From Balneolales bacterium (GTDB lineage Bacteria; Bacteroidota; Rhodothermia; Balneolales; Natronogracilivirgulaceae), in NCBI GenBank assembly GCA_007132975.1, contig SLNO01000024.1, forward strand, positions 1-64,000: a stretch of DNA of 64,000 nt. Reading direction: 5' to 3'. Below the pieces are notes generated by a model. It made no database searches and was not told the origin of the DNA. It saw nothing but the letters and a program-made list of their open reading frames with translations. A program made the position numbers and the translations under genes. The first letter of the stretch is position 1. Each line of letters starts with the position of its first letter. Shown one piece after another: positions 42,009-51,170 of this stretch.

Positions 42009-42812
42009 ATGGCTCAGAATCCACACAAAAATATCATCGGGATTGTCGGGGGGATGGGACCCGTGGCCGGGGTGGACCTGGCATCCAAAATCATTTCACA
42101 GACCATCGCAATCAGGGATCAGGACCACCTGCCTTTTGTTTTGCACTCATTCCCCAGCGAAATCGGGGATCGAACGGAATACATTTTGAGAAGTAAGGCT
42201 GGTGGTGAAAGTTCGTCGCCGGACGATCACTCCAATCCCGGTTTGGCCATTGCCCGGGTCCTGATGAAACTGGAAGAGGCCGGGGCTACCGTCGCGGGCA
42301 TGGCTTGCAACTCCGCCCATGCCCCCGTCATTTTTAACCGGATTGTATCGGAGCTGCAGGCAAACAATTGCAAAATCCAACTGCTCCACATGGTTCGGGA
42401 AGTAGGCTGGCATATAATTTACAATCTTTCCGGGGTGCGGAAAGTGGGAATTGTCGGCACGACCGGCACGCGGGCATCCGGTCTCTATGGCATGCTCGGC
42501 GAGCTTGGCCTGGAGGTGCTGGATGTGACCGACGATGAGCAGAGTGTGCTGCAATCGGCGATCTACGATCCGGAATGGGGCATCAAAGCCACGCCCGACG
42601 GGGCATCGCCGGAATCGGTCAGAATACTTGCCGAAACCTGCCAATCCCTCCGCCAAAGAGGTGCTGAAGCCGTCGTTTTTGGATGCACGGAATTCCCGCT
42701 GGCCTGGCGCGAACCGGAAATAGAGGGTTTGCCGCTGATCGATTCCAGTCTGGTGCTGGCCAGGGCGCTGGTCCGAGCCGGCGATCCCGAACGGCTCAGG
42801 CCGTGGGGGTAG
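42009..42812 (+). CDS. Aspartate/glutamate racemase family protein
   Basis: 267 residues, two alpha/beta domains. IIGIVGGMGPVAGVDLASKI starts the N-domain. The catalytic Cys pair lies in MACNSAHAP (about 97-105) and FGCTEFPL (about 228-235), as in PLP-independent Asp/Glu racemases. KVGIVGTTGT is the second conserved loop. It may supply D-aspartate or D-glutamate. It follows the aminopeptidase gene, which suggests D-amino-acid handling, and is convergent to the GH42 gene with only 6 bp between the stops. Confidence 0.9.
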   Translation: MAQNPHKNIIGIVGGMGPVAGVDLASKIISQTIAIRDQDHLPFVLHSFPSEIGDRTEYILRSKAGGESSSPDDHSNPGLAIARVLMKLEEAGATVAGMACNSAHAPVIFNRIVSELQANNCKIQLLHMVREVGWHIIYNLSGVRKVGIVGTTGTRASGLYGMLGELGLEVLDVTDDEQSVLQSAIYDPEWGIKATPDGASPESVRILAETCQSLRQRGAEAVVFGCTEFPLAWREPEIEGLPLIDSSLVLARALVRAGDPERLRPWG

Positions 42813-42818
42813 CCTTCG

Positions 42819-45155
42819 TTACTCCGCATTGATCCGCCACACCCGGACATCCCGTCCTGGTACCCGGGTATCGAAACCGATACGCCCGTCATCGGCAGAT
42901 ACACGCTTCCGTTCATCGTGGATGATATCCTGGAGCCGGAAACGCCCGGCCCCATCCACCATCACAGAAACCGACAGTTCGGCCTCTTCGTGGCCATGGT
43001 TGATCAGGAAAAGCAGGTATCCCCTGCCATCGGTCTGCAGCCGTGCCACGATGGGTGTGTCAGAGACACCGTCCCGCGAGGTGGATACCGGTCGTGTAAC
43101 CCCTGCCCAGTCGGCCAGCGCTTCCATGAATGCGTTGTTTGCGGGCAGGGTCTGCGGAAAGTTGGCCATGCCGAGGAAGGAGCCGGCCAGCAGCGCCTCC
43201 CCCTCTCCGTAGCGGTTGACGACCACGGCCGGGTCGCCGGTCATATCAAGCTGCGCGATGACCTCGGCCTGATCGCTTATCAGCTCCACGGTTTTGCCGT
43301 AAAGGGTACCGACCAGCGTGTCGGCGGGAGTCGGGCGCCTGGCATCCTGCAACCCTGCTGGATCCACAAAGCGGCTCCAGAATGGATGCTCATTTTGCGT
43401 GAGCACCAGCGGGATGTCGTGTTCGCGCATCCACACTTCGTGTTCGCGGACGCCAAAAACCTCGTGCAGGCCCATGCCGGGTATCTCCATGGAAGCATAT
43501 CCGCGATCGTCGTTCCAGCCGATGCGCGCCTCACCGACGGCATGGCCGCCATCGGCGACGAATTTTCTGAGTCCGTCGGCCGCGTGCTGTGTGAGCATGA
43601 GCGACCACGGGAGGATGATGAGCTTGTACTGCGAAAGGTCGCCTGATTCCAGGTCTCTGCGGTGGATGAAATCAACGGGGATGTTGTTTTCGGCGAAGAC
43701 GCGGTAGTAGCCGATCAGCGAGTTATGGTGCGCCATGGGGTGGTCAGCGCGCCGTTGCGCCCCGCCAACCATCTGCGAAAGCGGGTTGTAGACTATGGCC
43801 ACTTCGGCCGGAACGGGCTGCGAATTGAGGAACAGTTCTTGGTTGCGGTCCACCACGGACGCCAGCTCTCCGGCCCGCACTGCCCGCTCGGTGAGCGATC
43901 CGTCCTGATTCACCAGGCCGTATCCACCCGACTCGTAACCCGACGACATAGGGTAGTAAGCGTAGATGTTGATGGCCTTGGCGCCCTTGGCGATGGCGGA
44001 CCAGATCCAAACGCGGTGGTCGCCGGGTGTCACGGGATCGCTGACGATAAGGGCTATGGTGCCTTTGCCGGCCTGCAGCTCACCGACGTACCAGCCCTTG
44101 TTGCCGCGGTTGGCGCTGCGGGCGAAGTCCATCATGTTCATTACGCGCCAGGCGGGCCAATGGCGGTCTGGATGGTTGTGCTTCGGGTAAAGCGAGACGC
44201 CGTAGTAGTCGACCATGTCGGCCATCAGGAAGTCGTCGGTGGCGCCCACACCCATATGCGGGGAGATGATGATGGAGGATACCGCCGCATGGGACGTGAT
44301 CACGTTATGGTGATCTGCAAGGCGCACTGCGTCATAACGCATGCGCAAATCGTCGGCCAGTTTTTCGTAGATGAAGGTCTTCCAATCGAGGTAGTCGGTG
44401 TAGCTCAGGATGGTGCTGAAGCGGGGCGGACTCACATCCTCCCACTCCTCGAAGCCGCGATGCCAGGCAGTGTTGAGCGCGTCAAGTGAACCGTATTTTT
44501 CCCGCAACCAGTCGCGAAAACGAGCCTGTGTGGACTGACAGTAGCAGAACTGGGCATTGGCTACGTAGTCGATATTGGCCCAGTTGATGATGTGCGGTTC
44601 GCTCCAAAGGTCCCATCCATAGAAATTTTTGTACTCATTTGCGACGCGGGCGGTTTCGGTATAGAAGTTGAGAACCGCGTCACGTACTGCGTCATGATCG
44701 GTGCAGAATCCGGGGGCGGACTGAGACGCAACGAGGGTGCCGTCCTGTGCCTTGAATTTGGCATCCGGATTCTGCCTGCCGACCCAGTCGGGGGCCGAAT
44801 CCACATAGAACTGAATGAATACCTTGAGCCCGGCCTCATCGGCAAGCTCCATCAGCAGGCGCAGGTTGTCAAAGTTGTACTCGCCCTGCCGCGGCTCCAC
44901 GCGCTGCCACTCGACCCAAGTGCGGACCGTGTTGAAGCCAAGTTCCCGGATCTGGCGCAGGTCGCGAAGCCACTCTTCGCGAGAGTCGGGCGTGATTTCG
45001 GAGAGCATGGGAGCCCGCGCATCTCCGCCGCTGTACCATACGGAGAAGGGGAAGTAGTCGGTCGGATAGGGCGTGTCGGGCTGTTGCTGCGAAAAAGACT
45101 GGTTGTGGGCAAACAGGATCAGAAAAAAGAGCGAACATATCAGGTGTGATTTCAT
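42819..45155 (-). CDS. Secreted GH42-like beta-galactosidase
   Basis: 778 residues from the ATG at 45155, followed by a signal (LICSLFFLILFAHNQSFS). The frame is open for 29 more codons upstream, without signal character. The TIM barrel (about 35-400) shows ELGFNTVRTWVEWQRVEP, acid/base Glu in YGWDLWSEPHI and nucleophile Glu in WYVGELQAGKG, as in GH42. A flavodoxin-like trimerisation-type domain follows (about 480-690: YKLIILPWSLMLT, NRYGEGEALLAGSF) and then a small beta domain. It hydrolyses beta-galactosides or similar glycans outside the cytoplasm. Confidence 0.88.
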   Translation of the reverse strand: MKSHLICSLFFLILFAHNQSFSQQQPDTPYPTDYFPFSVWYSGGDARAPMLSEITPDSREEWLRDLRQIRELGFNTVRTWVEWQRVEPRQGEYNFDNLRLLMELADEAGLKVFIQFYVDSAPDWVGRQNPDAKFKAQDGTLVASQSAPGFCTDHDAVRDAVLNFYTETARVANEYKNFYGWDLWSEPHIINWANIDYVANAQFCYCQSTQARFRDWLREKYGSLDALNTAWHRGFEEWEDVSPPRFSTILSYTDYLDWKTFIYEKLADDLRMRYDAVRLADHHNVITSHAAVSSIIISPHMGVGATDDFLMADMVDYYGVSLYPKHNHPDRHWPAWRVMNMMDFARSANRGNKGWYVGELQAGKGTIALIVSDPVTPGDHRVWIWSAIAKGAKAINIYAYYPMSSGYESGGYGLVNQDGSLTERAVRAGELASVVDRNQELFLNSQPVPAEVAIVYNPLSQMVGGAQRRADHPMAHHNSLIGYYRVFAENNIPVDFIHRRDLESGDLSQYKLIILPWSLMLTQHAADGLRKFVADGGHAVGEARIGWNDDRGYASMEIPGMGLHEVFGVREHEVWMREHDIPLVLTQNEHPFWSRFVDPAGLQDARRPTPADTLVGTLYGKTVELISDQAEVIAQLDMTGDPAVVVNRYGEGEALLAGSFLGMANFPQTLPANNAFMEALADWAGVTRPVSTSRDGVSDTPIVARLQTDGRGYLLFLINHGHEEAELSVSVMVDGAGRFRLQDIIHDERKRVSADDGRIGFDTRVPGRDVRVWRINAE

Positions 45156-45332
45156 AATAATGTCCCAGCAAGTAGTGTGGAGGGTAGGAATTCCGTGGCC
45201 CTGGAGCAAAAGGTGGCTTTCCAACACCTTGTTGCATTGCAATGATTTGAGCGAATGCGGTCAGACCCGCTTTCCGGTCAAGATATAATAATTGGATGCT
45301 TTTTCAATGCAGACCTTGCGGAATTTGGCCGT

Positions 45333-46751
45333 TCAGCCGGCCAGCTTTCGGATCATCCCGTTGAAGATGAAAAAGTGGAAAGGCAGTACCAGATACCAGT
45401 ACAGGCGACCCCAGACCCCGCGTGGACGGAATGTGGCTTCCTGTATCAGCCTGTCCTCCTCAATACGGAATTCCAGCCAGGCCTCGCCCGGCAGCCGCAT
45501 CTCGGCAAACAGCAGCAGCCGTCCTTCGTCTTTGTCGGCCAGCAGCACCCGCCAGAAGTCGAGGGTGTCGCCGGTGCTGATATCGTCCAGGGATGTGCGC
45601 CCGCGCCTCAGCCCGACCCCGCCGAAAAGCTTGTCAAGGAAGCCCCTTATGCCCCATAGCCAGTCGGCGTAATACCAGCCAGTCTGCCCGCCGATGGACC
45701 ATATCCGGCCCAGCACACCGTCCCGGTCGCGTATTGGCCGCTCCTTCCGGTCCTTGAAACAGCCAAATTTGGGTACCTGGATGTGCTGGCCAAGCCCGGT
45801 CCGCAGCCTGCCGCTGATGAGGGAGTCCTTCCAGCTGGAAAGGATCGCGTTCTGCTCGATCTTTTCAAAAGCCCGTGATACGGCCTCTGCGTAGGGAATA
45901 GGTTTGATCCGGAGCATCTCTGGCAGGTCATTGTCGCGGCAGGTCACATCCACCTTCATGCTGTCGACCAGCTTCACCGCCAGCGAGTAGGTTGTGGAAG
46001 TGACAAAATAGAGCCAGTACGAAGATAGCTTGGGAGTGAGCACCGGAACGGTGACAATGGCGCGCCGCAGTCCGCGTACCCTGGCGTACTCCATCAGCAT
46101 CTGCTTGTAGGTGAGCACATCCGGCCCGCCAATATCGAAATTCCGGTCCCAGGTACGCTCATCGCCCAGGCATCGCTCCAGATACGTTATGACATCCCTC
46201 ACGGCTATGGGCTGCGAGCGGGTTTTCAGCCACTTCGGGGCGATCATCACCGGCAGCTTCTCCACAAGATCGCGGATGATCTCGAACGATGCGCTTCCCG
46301 AGCCGATGATGATGCCGGCCCGCAGTGTTGTGAGCGCATAGCTTCCAGAATCCAGGATGTCCTCAACCTGTTTGCGCGATGCCAGATGCTTCGACAGGTT
46401 CTGGTCGTTGATGATGCCGCTCAGGTAGATCACGTGCCGTACATTGGTCCGGTCCATGCAATTCCGGAAATTTTCGGCCGACTGACGCTCCAACTCCTCA
46501 AAATCACCGGACCGGGAGGACATGGAATGCACAAGATAATACGCCCCGTCAATATCGTCAGGGATGCTTTCAAGAGAATCGGAGTCAAGGAAATCCGCCT
46601 CCACCACCGTAACCCTGGACGCCAGATCCCTTCCCAGGTTAAGGCGCCCGCGGTCCCGCACGCAGCAGACCACATCGTGGCCTTTTTCGACCAGTACGGG
46701 CAGCAGCCGCTTGCCAATGTAGCCGGTTACGCCGGTGAGCAGTATTTTCAT
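45333..46751 (-). CDS. NAD(P)-binding SDR-type protein with C-terminal DUF2867
   Basis: 472 residues. The N-terminal Rossmann domain begins ILLTGVTGYIGKRLLPVLVE (GxxGYIG dinucleotide site); YYLVHSMSSR and VRHVIYLSGI are typical of the YbjT-like atypical SDR branch. From about residue 320 a DUF2867 domain follows (RTSLDDISTGDTLDFWRVLLAD, WGRLYWYLVLPFHFFIFNGM). The substrate is unknown; some relatives act on quinones or isoprenoid-like molecules. Elements D and E lie in tandem directly upstream and D ends at the start codon. Confidence 0.88.
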   Translation of the reverse strand: MKILLTGVTGYIGKRLLPVLVEKGHDVVCCVRDRGRLNLGRDLASRVTVVEADFLDSDSLESIPDDIDGAYYLVHSMSSRSGDFEELERQSAENFRNCMDRTNVRHVIYLSGIINDQNLSKHLASRKQVEDILDSGSYALTTLRAGIIIGSGSASFEIIRDLVEKLPVMIAPKWLKTRSQPIAVRDVITYLERCLGDERTWDRNFDIGGPDVLTYKQMLMEYARVRGLRRAIVTVPVLTPKLSSYWLYFVTSTTYSLAVKLVDSMKVDVTCRDNDLPEMLRIKPIPYAEAVSRAFEKIEQNAILSSWKDSLISGRLRTGLGQHIQVPKFGCFKDRKERPIRDRDGVLGRIWSIGGQTGWYYADWLWGIRGFLDKLFGGVGLRRGRTSLDDISTGDTLDFWRVLLADKDEGRLLLFAEMRLPGEAWLEFRIEEDRLIQEATFRPRGVWGRLYWYLVLPFHFFIFNGMIRKLAG

Positions 46752-46855
46752 CTGTTTAAATCAATTAATATTCATAAGGACAGTATGAATTCACATGACA
46801 GGATTTAATTATTCTCCTGTGTGCCAGCTGGTGGCTGTCGTGTTCATTTCATGTG
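46752..46855 (-). repeat. Dispersed leader element, copy D
   Basis: D is head-to-tail with E and ends TGATTTAAACAG at the start codon of the SDR gene. It keeps ACATGAAATG, CACACAGGAG, ATTAAA and GTCATG. The arms ATGAACACGAC and GTCATGTGAAT pair at 8 of 11 positions; one position (A-U here, C-G in copy C) is compensatory. The inner hairpin is GCCA/TGGC, different in sequence from copy C. The mini-ORF start is ATA instead of ATG and the frame carries a one-base shift, so it is probably not translated. Confidence 0.65.
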
Positions 46856-46955
46856 TTTAAAATGCTTGATTCATGAGGACACATAGAATGACCATGACGT
46901 TTTTAAACATGCTCCTGTATGTCCGGGAGATACCGATCATGTTCATTTCATTTTT
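46856..46955 (-). repeat. Dispersed leader element, copy E
   Basis: E is directly upstream of D. Arms ATGAACATGAT and GTCATGGTCAT pair at 10 of 11 positions, with a U-A to A-U exchange relative to copy C (compensatory). The inner hairpin is CGG/CCG. ACAGGAG precedes the mini-ORF, and the TTTTAAAC that ends E runs straight into the ACATGAAATG that begins D, giving a period near 103 bp. Confidence 0.65.
46857..46910 (-). CDS. 17-codon mini-ORF inside element E
   Basis: The frame MFKNVMVILCVLMNQAF is the same length as that in element C. AGGAG lies one base before its ATG, closer than usual, and its TAA is inside TTTTAAAC. No database family is known to me. See the entry for element C for the argument against selection on the peptide. 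Confidence 0.3.
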   Translation of the reverse strand: MFKNVMVILCVLMNQAF

Positions 46956-46974
46956 TTCTGGTGGATGTGGCGGG

Positions 46975-47619
46975 TCAGCCGGAAATAACTGCAGAACCAA
47001 TGTCCCCCGGCTGTGTGAAAATCCCGAACGGTGTGTATCGCTCAAAAGTTTCTTTGCTGTTGAGGCCCCAGCAAGCCGCACCGAAAGCGACTCCAACGGC
47101 CTCTGCAGCTTCGAGGTCGCGCAGCTCGTCACCGACATACATTACATCCCGGTGATCTGCGTCTGCCTTGTCCAGAAGCCTCTGCAATTTTCCTTTCTTG
47201 CCAAAAAATGACGCGCCGCACTGATAATGGCTGAACAGCGGCTCCAGCTCCGGCCCCAGCACCGCTCGAATGTTCTTTTCCGCATTGGAGCTGAGGACAG
47301 CCAGGCGGATACCCCTGTTTGCCATATCGAGCAGGACGCCTGCAATGCCCGGGAACAGCTCCAGCCTTGCGGTGTCGCGGCGCATCTTCCGGCGCAGCTC
47401 CCACATGATGAGAGGCATTTTCCAGGTGGATATTTCCAGATAAGAGAGCAATTCCTTCGGAGGGAGTGCCCGGATGTGATCGTACTCTTCGGGTTCCACA
47501 TTCCTGGTCCTGTACCGGGCTGAAATGCCGGGCATCTGATTTGCTGCCCAGCCCAGAGTGTCGGCCAGCGTGCCGTCAAAATCGAATACCACGACCCTGA
47601 ATCTCACAATATCCTTCAT
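46975..47619 (-). CDS. HAD-superfamily phosphatase, phosphoglycolate phosphatase-like
   Basis: 214 residues. Motif I is VVVFDFDGTLADT (nucleophile Asp, about 11-15). An alpha-helical cap with KMPLIMWELRRKM follows. Motif II is LAVLSSN (Ser/Thr), motif III Lys is in FFGKKGKL, and motif IV is VMYVGDELRDLEAA. The substrate is not evident; small sugar phosphates or phosphoglycolate are typical. It is encoded upstream of the tandem elements E and D on the same strand. Confidence 0.9.
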   Translation of the reverse strand: MKDIVRFRVVVFDFDGTLADTLGWAANQMPGISARYRTRNVEPEEYDHIRALPPKELLSYLEISTWKMPLIMWELRRKMRRDTARLELFPGIAGVLLDMANRGIRLAVLSSNAEKNIRAVLGPELEPLFSHYQCGASFFGKKGKLQRLLDKADADHRDVMYVGDELRDLEAAEAVGVAFGAACWGLNSKETFERYTPFGIFTQPGDIGSAVISG

Positions 47620-47767
47620 TTATGTTGGCTGGAACCGGTATAGTGGCAATTACAACTTCTTGGTACATTATAGTAAGGATTTGCTAACTTCCGGTAGATA
47701 ATTATCGATCAGTGCCTTTATGGGGCGCACAGCCACATCCACCAGATTGTTAGGTAAACGCTGCAAC

Positions 47768-47870
47768 CATGAAATGTCCATGACCGGGCATCTCGCTGAC
47801 ACACAGTCGTTTGACTGAAATCGTCATGAATATTCTACGTGTTTCTATGAATCTAAATTGATTTAAACAG
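47768..47870 (+). repeat. Dispersed leader element, copy F
   Basis: F reads CCATGAAATGTCCATGACCG at its start, nearly identical to C, and ends TGATTTAAACAG at the start codon of the outer-membrane protein gene. Arms ATGTCCATGAC (47774-47784) and GTCATGAATAT (47823-47833) pair at 10 of 11 positions, with a G-U wobble. AGGAG is replaced by CAGTCG. The mini-ORF would start at TTG 47811 and end at TGA 47859-47861 (16 codons, with EIVMNIL). Confidence 0.7.
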
Positions 47871-48500
47871 ATGCAATTATTGAAAATTACGGCATTGGTC
47901 ATCGCTGCGCTCATGATCCTGCTGCTTCCTCGCCAGGCGGATGCCCAGCTTCTGGATTACGGTTTTAAGGCCGGGGTGAACATCTCGTCCGTGACCAACT
48001 CGGTCTACCGAACCGGCTCCATGACGGGGTCCCATTTCGGCATGTTCGCCGCCTACAACTTCCGCATTCTGCCGATTTCCATCCAGACAGAGATGCTTTA
48101 CTCCCAGCTGGGTACCGAATATGACGAGATTGTCATTGGCTTTCAGGCACCGCGTCCGGCCTCCCTCCGCATGAACTACATCCAGTTGCCACTGCTCGTT
48201 AAGGCGCACCTGCCCATCCCGGGACCAGTCACACCCAATATTTTTGGTGGACCGTACGTCGGCTTCCGGTCGGGGATATCGTTCAATTTCGGCGGCATGG
48301 ATGTGCCGCAGGCTGAGGAGTGGTATCGTGACGGCGATTTCGGATTTGTGGTTGGGGTTGGGACCCGGGTGGGCTTTTTTGTAGTCGATCTTGATCTGGA
48401 AGTGCGTTTGCTGTTTGGCATGGAAAACATATTCGATCGGCAGTTTGAATATGATGAGCAGCACCGCGCCATATCATTCTCCGCCGGTATCGTCTTCTGA
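47871..48500 (+). CDS. Outer-membrane beta-barrel protein (PorT-like family)
   Basis: 209 residues. A signal (ALMILLLPRQADA) is followed by strands typical of the PorT/outer-membrane beta-barrel family of Bacteroidetes: YGFKAGVNISSVTNS, HFGMFAAYNFRILPISIQTEMLYSQLG, LRMNYIQLPLLVKAHLP and PYVGFRSG. It ends with a strand of the AISFSAGIVF type and terminal Phe. Function unknown; many relatives are in envelope or sorting loci. Element F forms its leader. Confidence 0.8.
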   Translation: MQLLKITALVIAALMILLLPRQADAQLLDYGFKAGVNISSVTNSVYRTGSMTGSHFGMFAAYNFRILPISIQTEMLYSQLGTEYDEIVIGFQAPRPASLRMNYIQLPLLVKAHLPIPGPVTPNIFGGPYVGFRSGISFNFGGMDVPQAEEWYRDGDFGFVVGVGTRVGFFVVDLDLEVRLLFGMENIFDRQFEYDEQHRAISFSAGIVF

Positions 48501-48534
48501 CATCACTTTTACCTGCCACCAAACCCAGCCTGAT

Positions 48535-49851
48535 TTGTCCGCGAAGGAAAAGACACTTGACAAAGCATACGAACTGCTGACGATTGACGATGACCGCGCC
48601 TGCCGCGACATCTCCGACAGTGCCTGCCGTGAGGCGCCGGGCAATTTTTTCCTGAATGCCGGCAACGGGGCGCTGACGAAGCTGGCCGAACAGATTGCCA
48701 GTCCGGGTCTGGTCCTTCCCTGGCTGCTGAGCGCCATGGGTGCGCCGTCATCGCTGAGCGGGTTTCTGGTGCCCCTGAACCGCAGCGGCTCGCTGGTGCC
48801 GCAGTTGCTGGTGTCGTCACGAATCCGCAAATATCAGCGGCGCAAGTACTTCTGGGTGGCCTCAGGCTATGTCCAGGCGCTGGCCCTGCTTTTGATGATA
48901 CCGCTGACCCTGTTCGTCGGTGGTCTGTGGGGCGGCATCGGCATACTGGTTTTGCTGGCCGTTTTCAGCGTGGCAAGCGGCGTGGCCTCGGTCAGCTTCA
49001 AGGATGTGATGGCCAAGACCATCCCGAAAGGCAGACGCGGCACGCTGCTCTCCATCCGGGCCACGGTCGGCGGCGCGCTTGCCCTGGCCGCCGGTGCCTG
49101 GCTGACCCTGACCGCCGGGGATGACGAGCCCATCCAGTTTTACGCAGGCCTTCTGGCCTTTGCCGCTGGGCTCTGGTTTGCGGCCACCACCCTTTTTGCG
49201 TTCATCCGTGAAGAGGCCGGAGCCACCGATGGCGGACGCAACGCAATAGAAGAAGCGCGCAACGGCTGGCGCATTCTATCGGAACAGCACGGATTCAGGA
49301 ATTTTGTCATAGCTCGTAGCCTGCTGCTCGGCGTTCCGCTGGTCGTGCCGTTTTACTCCCTCTTCGCCCGCGAACTTGGCGCCGGCCTCGGCGGGCTCGG
49401 GCTGTTTGTCATGGCCAACAGTCTTGCCATGGTACTCAGCAGCTATTTCTGGGGGAGGATAGCAGACCGGTCCAGCAACAAAGCCATGGGCTGGGGCGGA
49501 CTCATCGGTGCGGCGGCGGCCCTGATAGCCCTGGCCGTAGGGTGGCTGGATCTGGATTACACCTCCTGGTGGCTCGCAACCATAATCTTCATCACCGGAT
49601 TCGCCCAGGCCGGCACCCGGCTGGGACGCAAAACCTATCTGGTGGATGCGGCTCCGGAAAAGGAACGTCCGCTTTACGTGGCCGTGAGCAATACGCTTGT
49701 CGGGATCATTTTCCTGGGTTCCTCCCTCATCGGGCTGCTGGCCGCGCTCATCGGAGTGCCGGGTGTGATTGCCGCCTTTACACTTATGATGCTGGTCGGC
49801 TCCGTGATGGCTTTCCGCCTCCCGGGACCTGAAAACATGGTGAAGGACTAA
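48535..49851 (+). CDS. Major facilitator superfamily transporter
   Basis: About 438 residues with 12 membrane helices, such as YFWVASGYVQALALLLMIPL and GIGILVLLAVFSVASGVAS. KTIPKGRRGTLLSIRATVGG is an MFS-type loop. No substrate-specific motif is visible. The start is uncertain: no ATG lies after the previous gene, and TTG at 48535 is the first plausible start; ATG codons at 48451 and 48454 would overlap the barrel gene by about 50 bp. Its stop overlaps the convergent rimO stop by 4 bp. Confidence 0.82.
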   Translation: MSAKEKTLDKAYELLTIDDDRACRDISDSACREAPGNFFLNAGNGALTKLAEQIASPGLVLPWLLSAMGAPSSLSGFLVPLNRSGSLVPQLLVSSRIRKYQRRKYFWVASGYVQALALLLMIPLTLFVGGLWGGIGILVLLAVFSVASGVASVSFKDVMAKTIPKGRRGTLLSIRATVGGALALAAGAWLTLTAGDDEPIQFYAGLLAFAAGLWFAATTLFAFIREEAGATDGGRNAIEEARNGWRILSEQHGFRNFVIARSLLLGVPLVVPFYSLFARELGAGLGGLGLFVMANSLAMVLSSYFWGRIADRSSNKAMGWGGLIGAAAALIALAVGWLDLDYTSWWLATIIFITGFAQAGTRLGRKTYLVDAAPEKERPLYVAVSNTLVGIIFLGSSLIGLLAALIGVPGVIAAFTLMMLVGSVMAFRLPGPENMVKD

Positions 49852-51170
49852 GGGCGCCCGGCAATCACACCGAACAGGTCGAATGCCTCGGCATCCACAA
49901 TGCGCACGTTGTAGAATGACCCGGTGTGCAGGTCGCCGGTTGAAAAGCCCGGATCGGCGCCCTGGATGATGACCTCGTTGTCCACTTCGGGCGTATCCCA
50001 TTCGGTGCGTCCGTATGCGATTCCGTCCTCGATGCGGTCGATAAGCACCGGAAGCTCCTGGTCGATGAGCGCTTCGTTGTGTTCTCTCGAAATCTCCTCC
50101 TGGACGGCCATGAGCTCCCTGACACGACGCTTTTTCTCTGCTGCCGGCACCGGATCCCCCAGATCGTAAGCGGTCGTGGCCTCTTCCTGCGAGTAGGCGA
50201 AACATCCCAGCCGCTCAAACCGGATGTCGCGGACAAAATCGATCAGCTCAGCGAAATGCTCCGGTGTTTCGGCGGGATAACCGACGATCAGGGTGGTCCG
50301 CAGCCGGATTCCCGGCACTTCCTCCCGGATGTGATGCAGCAGCTCCCGCATGCGGGGCCCGCTCATGCCGCGCCGCATGGATTTAAGCACTTCCGTGCTG
50401 GCATGCTGCACAGGCATGTCAAGATAGTTGCAGATGTTGCCGCGTTCGCGGATGACAGGAAGGATGTCCATCGGAAATTTGGCGGGATAGGCGTACTGCA
50501 GGCGGATCCACTCGAAACCGACATCCGATAGCCGCATCAGCAGATCGGCCAGCGTACGTTTGCCGTACAGGTCGAGGCCGTACCAGGTAAGGTCCTGCCC
50601 GATGAGCACCAGTTCGCGCACACCTTTGGCGCGCAGCTTCTTCGCCTCGATGAGCAGCTCGTCGGCCGGACGCGAAACATGTCCGCCGCGCATGATGGGA
50701 ATCGCACAGAACGAGCACTTCTGGTCGCATCCTTCCGAAATTTTCAGGTACGCGTAGTGCGACGGATTGGTTAGCATCCGTTCGCCAACCAGCTCTTTGC
50801 GATAGCGTCCACCCAGCTCCTTGAGCACCTCGGGCAGGGAGGTGTGGCTGCTGCCGAAATATTTGTCGACTTCTGGGATGTCGGCACGCAAGTCGTTCAG
50901 GTACCGGTCCGACAGGCAACCCATCACCAGCAGGCGCTCCACCTTGCCCTGCTTTTTAAGCTCCACGCCCTCCAGGATGTGGTCAATCGACTCCTGCTTT
51001 GCATCCTCGATGAAGCCGCAGGTGTTGATCACCAGAACGTTGGCCTGCTCGAGGTCCGAGACCACTTCAAATTCATTGGCCCTGGCCTGGGCGATGAAAA
51101 CCTCGGAATCGACCTGGTTCTTGGAGCAGCCGAGCGTGTCGACGAAAATGCGGGGCAGTCGCGTTTGCAT
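49848..51170 (-). CDS. rimO: Ribosomal protein S12 methylthiotransferase RimO
   Basis: 440 residues from the ATG at 51170. The MTTase N-domain starts RIFVDTLGCSKNQVDSE, with further cluster Cys in INTCGFI and LVMGCLS. The radical-SAM motif is CDQKCSFC (CxxxCxxC) followed by AIPIMRGGHVSRP. A C-terminal TRAM-like domain ends near DLFGVI. It adds a methylthio group to Asp in ribosomal protein S12, using two 4Fe-4S clusters. The frame is open for 23 codons upstream of the chosen start. Confidence 0.95.
   Translation of the reverse strand: MQTRLPRIFVDTLGCSKNQVDSEVFIAQARANEFEVVSDLEQANVLVINTCGFIEDAKQESIDHILEGVELKKQGKVERLLVMGCLSDRYLNDLRADIPEVDKYFGSSHTSLPEVLKELGGRYRKELVGERMLTNPSHYAYLKISEGCDQKCSFCAIPIMRGGHVSRPADELLIEAKKLRAKGVRELVLIGQDLTWYGLDLYGKRTLADLLMRLSDVGFEWIRLQYAYPAKFPMDILPVIRERGNICNYLDMPVQHASTEVLKSMRRGMSGPRMRELLHHIREEVPGIRLRTTLIVGYPAETPEHFAELIDFVRDIRFERLGCFAYSQEEATTAYDLGDPVPAAEKKRRVRELMAVQEEISREHNEALIDQELPVLIDRIEDGIAYGRTEWDTPEVDNEVIIQGADPGFSTGDLHTGSFYNVRIVDAEAFDLFGVIAGRP

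Noticed and set aside
47671-47781. Minus-strand 36-codon frame ending ...LPEVSKSLL, resembling the end of a transposase or other protein
   Set aside because: No recognisable family motif and it begins inside the complement of element F; not enough to call a pseudogene.
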